In this document: positions 27,449 through 36,718 of the stretch, piece by piece
How the letters are laid out: each line of letters opens with the position of its first letter
Position numbering within the stretch: position 1 is the first letter of the stretch
DNA from: Geosiphon pyriformis
Lineage: Eukaryota; Glomeromycota; Glomeromycetes; Archaeosporales; Geosiphonaceae
Assembly: GCA_016748015.1 (NCBI GenBank)
Contig: JAAOMT010000299.1
Location: forward strand, 432,810 to 470,001
Direction: 5' to 3'
DNA length: 37,192 nt
Translations under genes and position numbers: made by a program
The notes under the pieces: model-generated
Told to the model about the DNA's origin: nothing
The model's input: the letters and a program-made list of their open reading frames with translations, nothing else
Database searches by the model: none

Positions 27449-29215
27449 GTGGCAGAATCAGAAAACATAGGAGCAAACCATTTAGGATTCGTGAAATCCT
27501 TATTTCAACACTATTGTTAACACTTGGGATTAAACCACAATCATATATCCACCAAATCAGTCTTTAATTTCTATGTCAACGAAAAGATTTCCTCTTTGTT
27601 AGAAACACCAGTGAATACTGAATCAGCCAGGGAAACTTTCTACAGAGAATTAATTCAAAATACCAACCTGCCAACAAATCACAATTTTGTCTCCATCATT
27701 ACTGAGATCAACAAAGAAATTGAACATCACACTTAACAAAGATATCCAATTACTTACATCAGTAAAGACAAAGGAAAACTACAAACACCAGCAGTAACAC
27801 CCAAAAAGATACAACTGCTCACTTGGAAGAAAACAAGAATTGAATTACCAACTGTTCCATCTTATTACTACACACTGGGAAGTGCCATCAATATAACATC
27901 AACAAGCATGTCCACATCAAATGCGATATCAATATTCAGACAATTCCCATTCCAAAATAAACAAAGAAAAACAGATCTACTAGAACCATATGGCAAATAT
28001 TTTGAAGAATTTAAGTCGCGATTACCAACACCATCAGGAATTCGATCACTGCTGTCTCAACTGGACTTTGGAACCACTACCCTGTAAGAACTATCTGAAA
28101 AAGAAGAGAAAAAAGAATTAGAAGATCAAGAATTTACTTACCAAAACCTGATCTTTGAAAACCCGGAATTTGGAACTCCGAACGTTTAAACTCAGTGAGA
28201 AAATCTGGAAATTGAAACTCCAAATATTTAAGCATCACAAAATCAAAACCCCAAAGTAATTAATTAATACTTACCTCCAGTTATCGTCATCGATCAACTA
28301 CCAGTTAAACCAATTGGTCAGCCCATCCAAATACTGAACCAACAAACTCAACAACCACCTTCAGTATTACCTCAACAACAACAACAACTTCCACTATAGC
28401 AACAACAACAAATGGCATACACACCAATTATGAAGCTCGACAAATTCACCAGTAAAGAGGACAATGCACAAGTTTGGCTAAATGATGTAGAAAAAGCCAT
28501 TACAGCCAATAGATGGAATGACACCAGAGCCATACAAGTCATATCTTATTTTCTCAAGAATACAGCAGATTTATGGTATCAAAGCCTGATTGACAAACTC
28601 CAAGATTTCAATGCCTTTAAATTAGAATTTTTGAGATACTTTAGCAATAACAACAGCATCAACAGATTAGCCAACACTTTCACTACAATTAAACAAGGAG
28701 AAACTGAAACAGTTACCACATATCTGGGATGCTTCCATAGAAATCTGTAACAAATCCAAGCAATTGATGCTAATTATTTCACAGTGCCACAAATTCTCAA
28801 TCAATTCATCCGTGGTCTGCACAGTAGCATCCTGCAACATGTATGCCCATTGCATCCAGCCACTCTCCAGGATGCAGTCACATATGCCAAAGATTTCGAA
28901 TCTGCCGAATTAGAAGCCAATCATGCCCATACTGTGAACCTAGTAATGAATGGATCATCTGAATTGGATTCTAAATTGAAACAATTCAGTGATTCAATTA
29001 ATCAGAAGTTAAAGAGATACTTAGTTGACAATTGCGCAATTTATCAACCACCACAATGATGCAATAATCCAGGAAACGCGAATTGTTTCCAAAATCAGTC
29101 ACGTCCATCATCATCATCAACAGCATCTAATCAGCCATGACAGTCAGAAACGTGTGTTTGCCACAACTGTAGTAAACAAAGACATAAAAGCAGACTGCAG
29201 ATTTTATAGCAACAA
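27449..29215 (+). pseudogene. gag of gypsy element 1, stop-interrupted
   Basis: Capsid/nucleocapsid polyprotein. One frame runs from 27449 to 29059, broken only by stops (about ten, several as TAA/TAG where CAA/CAG fits), then shifts. It opens at GTGGCAGAATC with no ATG nearby. The central retrotransposon-gag domain is at 28412-29030: TSKEDNAQVWLNDVEKA, DLWYQSL, LEFLRYF, QILNQFIRGLH. A Gln-rich stretch precedes it at 28340-28410. A CCHC zinc knuckle at 29157-29200 reads CHNCSKQRH in the gag frame. Its last part (IKADC) is in the next frame, so a small indel splits it. The usual Gly after the second Cys is Ser. Downstream, 29270-29662 is a Ser/Thr/Asn-rich linker. Confidence 0.75.
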
Positions 29216-29662
29216 TTCATGATTGGGAAATCAATATTGAAATCTTGATCGCAGATTTCAAACTCCAAATTGTTACTCAAATCAAAATCAAACTACTTAT
29301 CTATCAATGATGTAGTCACAAATCTATCAACTACCAGTATATCAAACTTCAGTCTATCAAATATCTGCAATCTATCAACCACAATTATAAGCAATTTATC
29401 AGCCACAACCTCAAGTAATTTATCAACTCCAACAACAAATTCAAACACCACCACAAAACTTGCCTCAAAACAGACTCTAAAGACTGAGAATGATACAACA
29501 AAACTGGCAATTGGCGATAGTAGTCCATCAACTGATCTCCAGTTTGTCAAACCAGCAAACAGAATCTTGTCAGTAGAATTCGGGTACTGGTACCACCCAA
29601 AACCCGAATTCTCAGAACTATTTAAGTCTCCTGGTCACACCAGAAGACGCCCAACCCAATAA

Positions 29663-30135
29663 ACTGGAAGCCAATCTACAATTAACACTTACCTGCAATA
29701 TCCTACCTGTTATTATCACCAAAGACGAGTCCTTGGCTGCTATCTTCCCATTCAAATTCAAGGAAACAACTACAACATTGTTATTTAGTAGAGCTGCTTT
29801 TGAAGCCAAACCGATCACTGCAATGTACACTGATGCCAAAATCGAGGGACAATCCATCAAATTGATCCTTGACAGTGGTTCAGCAGGCAGCATCATCACA
29901 TGACAACTCATAAACCAACTAGGCTGCCAAGTTAACCGAGTTGTCAATACTAGAATTATCACCACTAATGAAGCAACCAAAACTCCAATCGGCAAAATCG
30001 ACAACTTCCCTTTCGAAATCAATGGCATCATGACTCCCATTAAAGTTTTAGTAATGGAAGCCACTTAATATCAAGCTCTTATTGGTAATGACTGGCTATT
30101 CAAAGTCAACACAATGTTAGACTGAAACACCCAGA
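29663..30135 (+). pseudogene. retropepsin (aspartic protease) of element 1, broken
   Basis: Gag-Pol processing protease. The plus-strand frame reads AAFEAKPITAMYTDAKIEGQ, then LILDSGSAGSIIT with the catalytic D-S-G at 29871-29879. A TGA follows where Trp fits (29901), then VVNTRIITTNEATKTPIGK and the flap/C-terminal motif ALIGNDWLFKVN. Further stops at about 30066 (TAA) and 30122 (TGA). The active-site triad itself is intact. A retropepsin needs a dimer of such domains, one per Gag-Pol chain. Confidence 0.75.
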
Positions 30136-31410
30136 AATTCTAGCTAACATATTAGGACTGACACATATGTGTACCAGCCACATGTGGCCACTTCAAAACT
30201 CCTCCAAGAGAGAAACTATTGATTGAACTAGAGAAAAAAAAAAAGAAACCTACCTGAGAGGCTTACCAAGTCTCCTGGGCTGACATCGACCACAATGAAC
30301 TACTACTCATACTCTTATGGGATAACAAGGAAAAGGAGAAGGAAAAAGAAGAACTTATCTGGAAAACAAACCAAGGATTGTGGAGTGACGACAGCCAAAG
30401 TGAACCAGCCACTGAATGGAGTTGAGAAGAAAAGGGGAAAAGAAAAGAACAGGAAGAGGAACCAAAACAAATCATCTCCTTCACTCATATTCCATATGCG
30501 ACACCACCTTAAAACGCTTACTGTTGACCCAAATTCGTATGTGTCAGTTGTGGCAAGAAACTGTCAACAATGGGTGCATATTGTAGTAAGGACAAAGAAT
30601 AGACGACAGCAACCAAGTACTACTGTCACCCATGCATCCTTGAATGCAATGGATGACCGCCAAAAATAGAAAAATGGGACGGTATCTTGTGTTTAGCTTG
30701 TGGAGATACTCTCTTAGATAAAAAAATATGGAAAGACATCCTTGGAAGAGGAGGAGCATATGATAAGACATGCCAATACATCATCCTGATTAACAACTGG
30801 ATACGAAAGGGAACTCCCATCAATGATGCCTGAAAGCGAGCATTAAGACACCTAGAAAAATACCTACACAATGAAGATGAGATCTGGAGAATGGCATATG
30901 CTATGTTAGAAAGTGCTACAACAGAGGAGCTGAGAGAAATTAAAAACAACTCACTATCCCTACCTGAGCCCGAATATGTCCAAACCTTTGATGTCTTTGG
31001 CAACATCGAAGACGATCCAGAGGAATTTCATGAGCACTACTAGCAACTAGCACCCACAAGAGAAGAACAAGAAGAGCACTTAGCACAGCTAAACATCCAG
31101 CTATGTGACCATTGTTTAATTCCATGTGACTTTCAATATTGTAATAAGTGTGATCTCATTTACAATCCACCACTACACATGATCTACACAATCTCTGAAG
31201 AGGAAGAACCAATCAGCAATTGCACATCAGAATTAGAATTACCAATCAATCATGATTCAAACTCTGACAATGATGATGACAACAATGGTTCAAGCTCCAT
31301 TCAAAATGGCAATGACAATAACAATAATTCCAACTCAGATCCAAACTCTAATACAAACTATGAACAATATATTACACTACCAGATCTCTCCAAGAAACAG
31401 GAGTTGAAAT
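30136..31410 (+). pseudogene. Cys-rich spacer of element 1 between protease and dUTPase
   Basis: No known domain recognised. After a Lys/Glu-rich part (30290-30480), frames contain repeated Cys pairs: FVCVSCGKKLSTMGAYCSKD near 30535, YCHPCILEC near 30625, LCLACGDTLLDKK near 30690, and LCDHCLIPCDFQYCNKCD near 31100. These look like zinc-ribbon modules. The part 30700-31040 reads as a helical, charged segment (EEFHEHY). The end, 31179-31410, is an acidic Asp/Asn/Ser-rich linker. Stops occur at about 30519, 30830 and 31040, among others. Pairs of CxxC separated by 20-30 residues suggest metal binding, but the role is unknown. Confidence 0.45.
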
Positions 31411-31436
31411 AGTATAGTGACAATAGGGAAGATATC

Positions 31437-31857
31437 ATGCCAGAATGTGTACATGATACTAATGCAGGGTTTGATCTAAAGTATCTGGAAAAAGAAGCCA
31501 TCAAATTGGAACCATATTTGCACATCTGTATTGATCTGAAAATAGCGCTGGAAATTCCGGCAACAACAATGATTCAATTAGCATTTAGAAGTAGTTTAGC
31601 AAAAAGAGTGATTAATATAAAAGGAAGAATAATTGACACGGAATATGTAAGAAATATCATTGCTATGCTACAAAATGACTCAGAAAAGATCTATATAATA
31701 GAGCCCAATGAAAAGATAGCACAGGCAATATTCCTGCCTTTGGTTAGTGTAGCTCAGTTAATATCAGTAAGAAAGAGGGTGGAATTAAGAATAACAGCAA
31801 GAGGAATACAGGGATTTGGATCAATGGGTAGAATAGATGTACTAGTTAATATAGCAG
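31437..31857 (+). pseudogene. dUTPase-like domain of element 1, truncated by insertion
   Basis: Trimeric dUTPase fold; dUTPases hydrolyse dUTP to dUMP and limit uracil in new DNA. The frame from 31437 has all five motifs in order: AGFDL (31464), RSSLAKR (about 31590), GRIIDTEYVRNI (about 31623), EKIAQAIFLPLV (about 31710) and RGIQGFGSMG (about 31800). No stop interrupts it. Motif 2 has Ser and motif 5 Met where Gly and Thr are frequent. Several Gly-to-Arg-like changes (AKR, GRI) may weaken it. The frame runs to 31940, but from 31858 it is LTR sequence of element 2. Lying between protease and the missing RT, it is probably part of Pol. Confidence 0.75.
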
Positions 31858-32840
31858 TGTTATCAGAGATTTTTGGTCTCTTTTCTTTAATGTTGTTGAT
31901 GGCTGTTTGCTGTGAATTCACGTTTTTTGGATGTGGTTAAACCTCCAATAACTGAATTTATCTTCAAATTATCTCCTATAATTTGAACTGCTGGGCTTAT
32001 AAGTGGAATGACCAATTCCTTGCCAGTTACTTTATGCAGTTATGTTGTAGTAAACGTCAACTCTTTCCCAGGAATTGCTCATCTGGAAGCTCACTAAAAA
32101 TGTGTAGTTACTTTGCTGTAAAAGTCAACTCTTCTACAGAAATCTCGTCTGTAGGCTACCCTAATGATTATAATAAGAAAAATAAAAGAAAAATAAAAAA
32201 AATGTAAAAGAAATTGAATTTTGTCAAGGGAAGCGTTTTCTATCCAGGCCTGAAGTCACTAACAGATTACTGAAATTAGTAGCTAATCAATTTCAAAATG
32301 TTAGTTGTGTTGAAAGAATTTCAAGTGTAATAATTAAGGAATTTGGTTTGTTTTCGAATTATTTGATTTTTATTTCTTTTTGTGTATATAGAAGATAGTT
32401 CTAAATGATAAATCTAAAGTAAGATACATTTCCTCGAAGAGAGAAGCTTTTTTTTTATACAACTTGTCATAACACTATTCTATGAACTTGAACTTTGCTA
32501 TTTTTTATAATTTCACTGAACTAAAAATACATTTCAGCAAACTACAAGTTATTTCTACAAACTATTAGATATTTTGGCAAATTATCAATTATTTCGGCAA
32601 ATTTCTTACAAATTTTGGCAAACTTTTTGAATGTTACATAGTTCAGGTATTGCATGATTGATCATTGCAATTAGGTTACATTTGTGTTATGTACAAATTG
32701 GGTTATTAATTAAATGATAATTTCAGATATTTTACTAATATAATAAGTAATAATTTGAAATGATAATATATGCTAATTAATAATAAGATTTATAAGGGTA
32801 ATTTTATGTTAAACAATGTCTCTAATTTTGTCTGGTAACA
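31858..32840 (-). repeat. 3' LTR of gypsy element 2 (983 bp, minus orientation)
   Basis: On the minus strand it starts TGTTACCAGACAAAATT and ends TCTGATAACA, so the ends are inverted copies of TGTTACCAG with one change. It aligns along its whole length with the reverse complement of 35704-36673, with substitutions and small indels. A polypurine tract and pol lie on the correct side for a 3' LTR. Confidence 0.85.
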
Positions 32841-33528
32841 TAATCTCTTCCTCAAGACTGAGCTCTGTCAAAGTCCAAGTACTGTCTGTAATTTCCAGAT
32901 AGTAATCCAAAATTATTAAAGAAATTTGGTCTGAAAATTGTTGAAATTTCGGTTCTGTAAGCTTTTCAATGTATTGAATCTTCAGAGGCTGTAAAATTGG
33001 GTTTTGTAGGACGTTTTCACAGGTGTGGAATAGGTCATAAAGTCTAAGGGCAGCTCTTAGTTTATAATGACTGTTTGTAGGTCCAGCTGTCGTTTTGAAT
33101 TCATTGTGAAGTTGTTTCTGAATAGCTTCTTTTGTGAGGTTTGCTGCTGTAAGCTCTAGTTTTTGCTCATAAAGTGTTTTTCCAATATAGAAATATCTAT
33201 ATATTGGGGGGTATTTGCCATTTTCTTTATTAAGACATAGTTGAAGTTTTTGTTAAATGGTAGTATTTGGTGGAATATTAATAGGGGTGAGCAATAAGTT
33301 TTCTCTTAAAGCAAGCTTCAAAAGTTCTGGTAAATGAATTCCAGAATAACTTCTTGTGTTCTTCCTATAAAGGTGATACTTTTGTGAATTTGGGGCTAGA
33401 TTTGTAACTATTTCTGTTTGGGTATAATTAATATGTTTTCCAGTGATAGTAATGGATAATTCGGGTATTGTTTTTAAAGCTAACATTAGTTTTTGGGATA
33501 ATTGTTGAATGTTTTGAGGAATAGTCAT
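32809..33528 (-). pseudogene. extra ORF downstream of integrase in element 2
   Basis: A 239-codon frame starts at ATG (33528) 123 bp after the integrase stop and ends at TAA 32 bp inside the 3' LTR, broken by a single TAA at 33252-33254 where CAA fits. Pieces: MTIPQNIQQLSQKLMLALKT, then YHLYRKNTRSYSGIHLPELL, and after the stop KYPPIYRYFYIGKTLYEQKL and LRAALRLYDLFHTCENVLQN. It has no signal peptide, no membrane segment and no Cys motif, so it does not look like an envelope protein. It is predicted mostly helical and polar. Function unknown; I recognise no family. Confidence 0.6.
32842..32855 (-). promoter_or_regulatory. polypurine tract of element 2
   Basis: On the minus strand a purine run GAGGAAGAGA lies next to the LTR start, the usual site of plus-strand priming. 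It overlaps codons of the extra ORF. Confidence 0.55.
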
Positions 33529-33651
33529 TATACAAGATTTGAAAATAAAAGAAAATTATTTTTTGGTGTATGAGTTTTTATGTTATTTTTGTTTTGTTTT
33601 TGTGAGATTGTTTCTAAATTATAAGAAGATAACTATAATAATAAATTTAAA

Positions 33652-35037
33652 TTAAGTGTTCAAGTTGGGAAGTTGTTCAATGACAACTATTGGTTCTAAA
33701 TTTTGGGAAATGTCTTTGGGATTGATTAAAAGGGAATGTGTACCAATTTGTGGAATTAATGGTTTAAGATTGTTTCTGGAATTATAGTGTTTCAAATGAT
33801 CTCCATGTACAACTTTTGCTAGGATTTTGTCATCAAGTCTTAGCTTGTATGATCCGTTGCTTAAAACTTCATGAATAAAAAATGGTCCATCTCATTTATT
33901 CTCAAATTTTCCACTCCATTGTTTTTCAGCTTTAGTTCTGTGTAAGAAAACTTTGTTTCCAATTTTAAATTCATTGGTGACTGGAGGCAATTTGTCATCA
34001 TGCTGTTCTTTTTGTTGAGCTTGGGAGTGTTCAATATGAGTGGCTGCTATTTGTCATTTTCCTTCCAATGTGCTAAGCAGAGTGTAGGCTCTTCGCTGAA
34101 GCATTTCCTGGAAATTGTTTTCATTAATTGGTTGTGCTGAGTATGTTTTTACTGTAAAACTAATTGGTAACGTTGCTGTTCTTTCATAAGTTAAATCAAA
34201 TGGTGTGTGTTTTGTGGTATCTTGTTTTAGTATCCTATATGCTAGTAACACTGATGGAATAAAGAAATCCTATTCTTGCTCAAAATTGGTTGAAACTTTG
34301 GCTAATGATTTACACAATGTTCTGTTAAAACATTCTACAAGTCCATTTGTTTGTGGATAGTAGGGTGAAGATAATGGTCTCTTGACATTAAATCGTCCAC
34401 AAATTTCCTGGATTAAATTGTTCACAAAATGTGTTCCTTGATCAGATAAAAGTTCTTTTGGACATCCATGTCTACAAATGATGTCTTCATAGATGAAGTT
34501 TGCTACTGATTTTGCATCTGCTCATTGAATGGCTCTGGCTTCAGGCAATTTGGTGAGATAGTCTATGGCTACTGCAATATAACGGTTTCCTTAGTTTGTG
34601 ATAGGTAGTGGTCTGATTAAATTGATACCAACTCTGTCAAAAGGCTGTTCAACTTTGATTGGGTTTAATGATTCAGTAGAGCATGTTCCTTTTCTTCTTT
34701 GACAACTATCACAAGATTCAACATATTCGTGAATGTCTTTTCTCATTCGAGGCCAAAAGTAGTATTCTAGTGTTCTTTGAGTGGTGCTGTCTTTTCCGAA
34801 GTATGCTGATGAAAGATCTGAGTACATGTTGTATAATATAGTCTCTTTTTCCTGTTCTTGTATTAATCTGAGTGGTTTGTCTGGATTTTTGAAATTTCGA
34901 TGATAAATAATGTTGTTGTGTAGAAAATATTGTTTGGCTTGTTGTTGTAATCGATGTTTTTCATCTGGAGACCAATCTGTTGGGATTGTTAATGTTTCCA
35001 AATATTGTTTGAGATTGTTGTAGTTTTCCAAATTCAT
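33652..35037 (-). pseudogene. integrase of gypsy element 2, stop-interrupted
   Basis: Inserts the element cDNA. The minus frame from ATG 35037 reads LKQYLETLTIPTDWSPDEKH, then the zinc-binding domain MYSDLSSAYFGKD...CDSCQRRKG. Both expected His are Tyr (HHCC to YYCC, CAY-to-TAY changes). The core follows: INLIRPLPIT (first catalytic Asp now Asn), LSDQGTHFVN (second Asp intact), YYPQTNGLVECFNRTL (Glu intact). The C-terminal part has LHRTKAEKQWSGKFENK and VLSNGSYKLRLDDK, a chromo-like/GPY-type tail, ending at TAA 33652. Stops at about 34591, 34524, 34273, 34054 and 33895 interrupt one continuous frame without shifts. Not functional. Confidence 0.85.
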
Positions 35038-35087
35038 TGTTTGTTGGCTGTTTTGGTTGGTTAAGTTGAGTGTTGGTTTTTTTTTTC

Positions 35088-35703
35088 TAATCTTGTCTCA
35101 TTCTGGAGAGACAGTCAACATTGGTGTAGAGTTTTTCTGGTTTGTGATGTACTATATATCGATAGTTTGCTAGAAATCCTGTTCATCAGGTTTGTTTTGT
35201 GTTTAGCTGAGTATTTTTGTTCTGAAGCCATTTGAGTCCAATATTATCGGTGATAATATCAAATTCTTTTGGCCGAAGATAAAGATTGAAATGATGTAGA
35301 GCCCAAATTACAGCTGCTGTTTCCAATTCAGTAACAGGATAATTTTTCTCAGCTGGTTTTAATGTTCTGCTAACATAGACGATTACTTGCTCATTTCTAT
35401 TGTTATCTAATTGTAATAAGATAGCACCAAAAACAGTATAAGAGGCATTTGTTGCTAATCAGAATTGGTTGCTAAAATCTGGGGAAACAAGAATTGGAGC
35501 TGTCATTAGTTTTTTTTTGAGGATTTCAAATGCATTTTGGCATTCAGCAGTCCATTCGTATTTGACGTTTTTGGTGGTAAGCTGGTTGAAAGGTTTTGCG
35601 ATTTCTGAGAATCCTTTGATAAACTTCCAATAGTAGAAAGCTAACTCTATGAATTCTCTTAGTTCTGTAGTGTTTCGAAGAGTTTTGAAGTTTTTGACAG
35701 TGC
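35088..35703 (-). pseudogene. RT end plus RNase H of element 2, truncated
   Basis: The minus frame starts at the junction with element 3's LTR: KNFKTLRNTTELREFIELAF (RT thumb/connection), then KPFNQLTTKNVKYEW. RNase H follows: APILVSPDFSNQF, LATNASYTVFGAILLQLDNN (first catalytic Asp replaced by Asn), EKNYPVTELETAAVIWALHH (Glu present), FDIITDNIGLKWLQ (Asp present), and VDCLSRM at the end. A TGA at about 35460 sits where Trp fits, and TGA TGA at about 35190 where Arg-Trp fits. The RT catalytic core is absent, presumably displaced beyond element 3. The integrase frame that follows is offset from this one. Confidence 0.85.
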
Positions 35704-36673
35704 TGTTACCAGTAAAATTTTAGCTATTAATTAGCATGAAATTACTCTTATAATTCTTATAATTCATTAGTATATTAATATCATTTCAAATTATCATTTA
35801 TTATTTAATCAATTATCACATATCACGATTCAATTAAAATAATCTAATTAGTATAACAGAAAGTAAGATGATCAAATTACACAATATTCTGAACTTTGTA
35901 ACATTCAAAAATTCGCTGAAATTTACAGAAATTCGCCGAAATTATGAATAGTTCACCCAAATTAATCAATAGTTCAGCAAAATAACTTGTAGTTCATTAA
36001 AATGTATCTTTAGTTTGCTGGAATTTGGGCAAAGAAAAAAAGTGCAAGTTCATAAACTAATACTACAACAAGTTGTATAAAAGAAGAGCTTTTTTCTTCT
36101 GGAAAATGTATCTTACTTTAGATTTATCACTTAGAACCATTCCTACACACACAAAAGAAATAAATATCAAATAATTTGAAAAACCAAATTCTTTAATTAT
36201 TACACTTGGAAAATCCCCAAAACCCAACTAACATTTTGAAATTGATTAGCTACCAATTTTAGTAAACTGTTAGTGATTCCAGGCTTGGATAGAAAACGTT
36301 TCTCTTGACAAAATTCTATTTCTTTTACATTTTTTTTATTTTTTTTTATTTTTCTTATTACAATCATTAGGGTAGCCTACAGACAAGATTCCTGTAGAAG
36401 AGTTGACTTTCACAGCAAAGTAACTACACATTTTTAGTGAGCTTCCAGATGAACAATTCCTGGGAAAGAGTTGACGTTTACTACAATGTAACTACATAAA
36501 GTAACTGGCAAGAAATTGGCCATTCCACTTATAAGCCCAGCAGTTCAAATTATAAGAGATAATTTGAAGATAAATTCAGTTATTGGAGGTTCAACTACTT
36601 CCTGAAAACATGAATTCACAGCAAATCAACATTACCAACATTTAAGAAAAGAGACCAAAAACCTCTGGTAACA
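35704..36673 (+). repeat. 5' LTR of gypsy element 3 (970 bp)
   Basis: Starts TGTTACCAGTAAAATTTTAG and ends AAAACCTCTGGTAACA, with perfect 9-bp inverted ends TGTTACCAG/CTGGTAACA. It is the reverse complement of 31858-32840 with moderate divergence. Confidence 0.9.
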
Positions 36674-36691
36674 TTTGGTACTCTTCCACGG
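36674..36691 (+). promoter_or_regulatory. primer-binding-site-like sequence of element 3
   Basis: TTTGGTACTCTTCCACGG follows the LTR end directly, at the same position and with the same TTTGGTRCT start as in element 1. Confidence 0.5.
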
Positions 36692-36718
36692 AAATAACAC
36701 AGCAACAACAAATTCAAA

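Larger units (their letters stand above)
26654..31857 (+). mobile_element. Ty3/gypsy element 1, 5' half (LTR-gag-PR-dUTPase)
   Basis: Order on the plus strand: putative 5' LTR, PBS-like site, gag, retropepsin, Cys-rich spacer, dUTPase-like domain. It stops abruptly at 31857, where the LTR of element 2 begins, so RT, RNase H, integrase and the 3' LTR should lie beyond the window. The coding strand is rich in A and C. Stops interrupt gag and protease but frames are largely conserved, so the element is inactive but not ancient. Confidence 0.75.
31858..35703 (-). mobile_element. Ty3/gypsy element 2, 3' half (RT/RNase H-INT-ORF3-LTR), inverted
   Basis: Minus-strand order: end of reverse transcriptase/RNase H, integrase, an extra ORF, polypurine tract, 3' LTR. 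Its LTR begins exactly where the dUTPase of element 1 breaks off, and its RT breaks off exactly where the LTR of element 3 begins, indicating nested insertion. Its 5' half (gag, PR, most of RT) should lie to the right of element 3, outside the window. Confidence 0.75.

Noticed and set aside
29293-30064. Long minus-strand frames over gypsy element 1
   Set aside because: They mirror the gag linker and protease frames; hydrophobic Val/Leu runs come from reverse-complemented Asn/Asp/Thr-rich codons.
31858-32207. Reading the frames at 31858-31940 and 31983-32207 as genes (the first as the dUTPase C-terminus)
   Set aside because: The sequence from 31858 is LTR, shared with 35704-36673, so the dUTPase frame continues there only by accident and 31983-32207 is LTR too.
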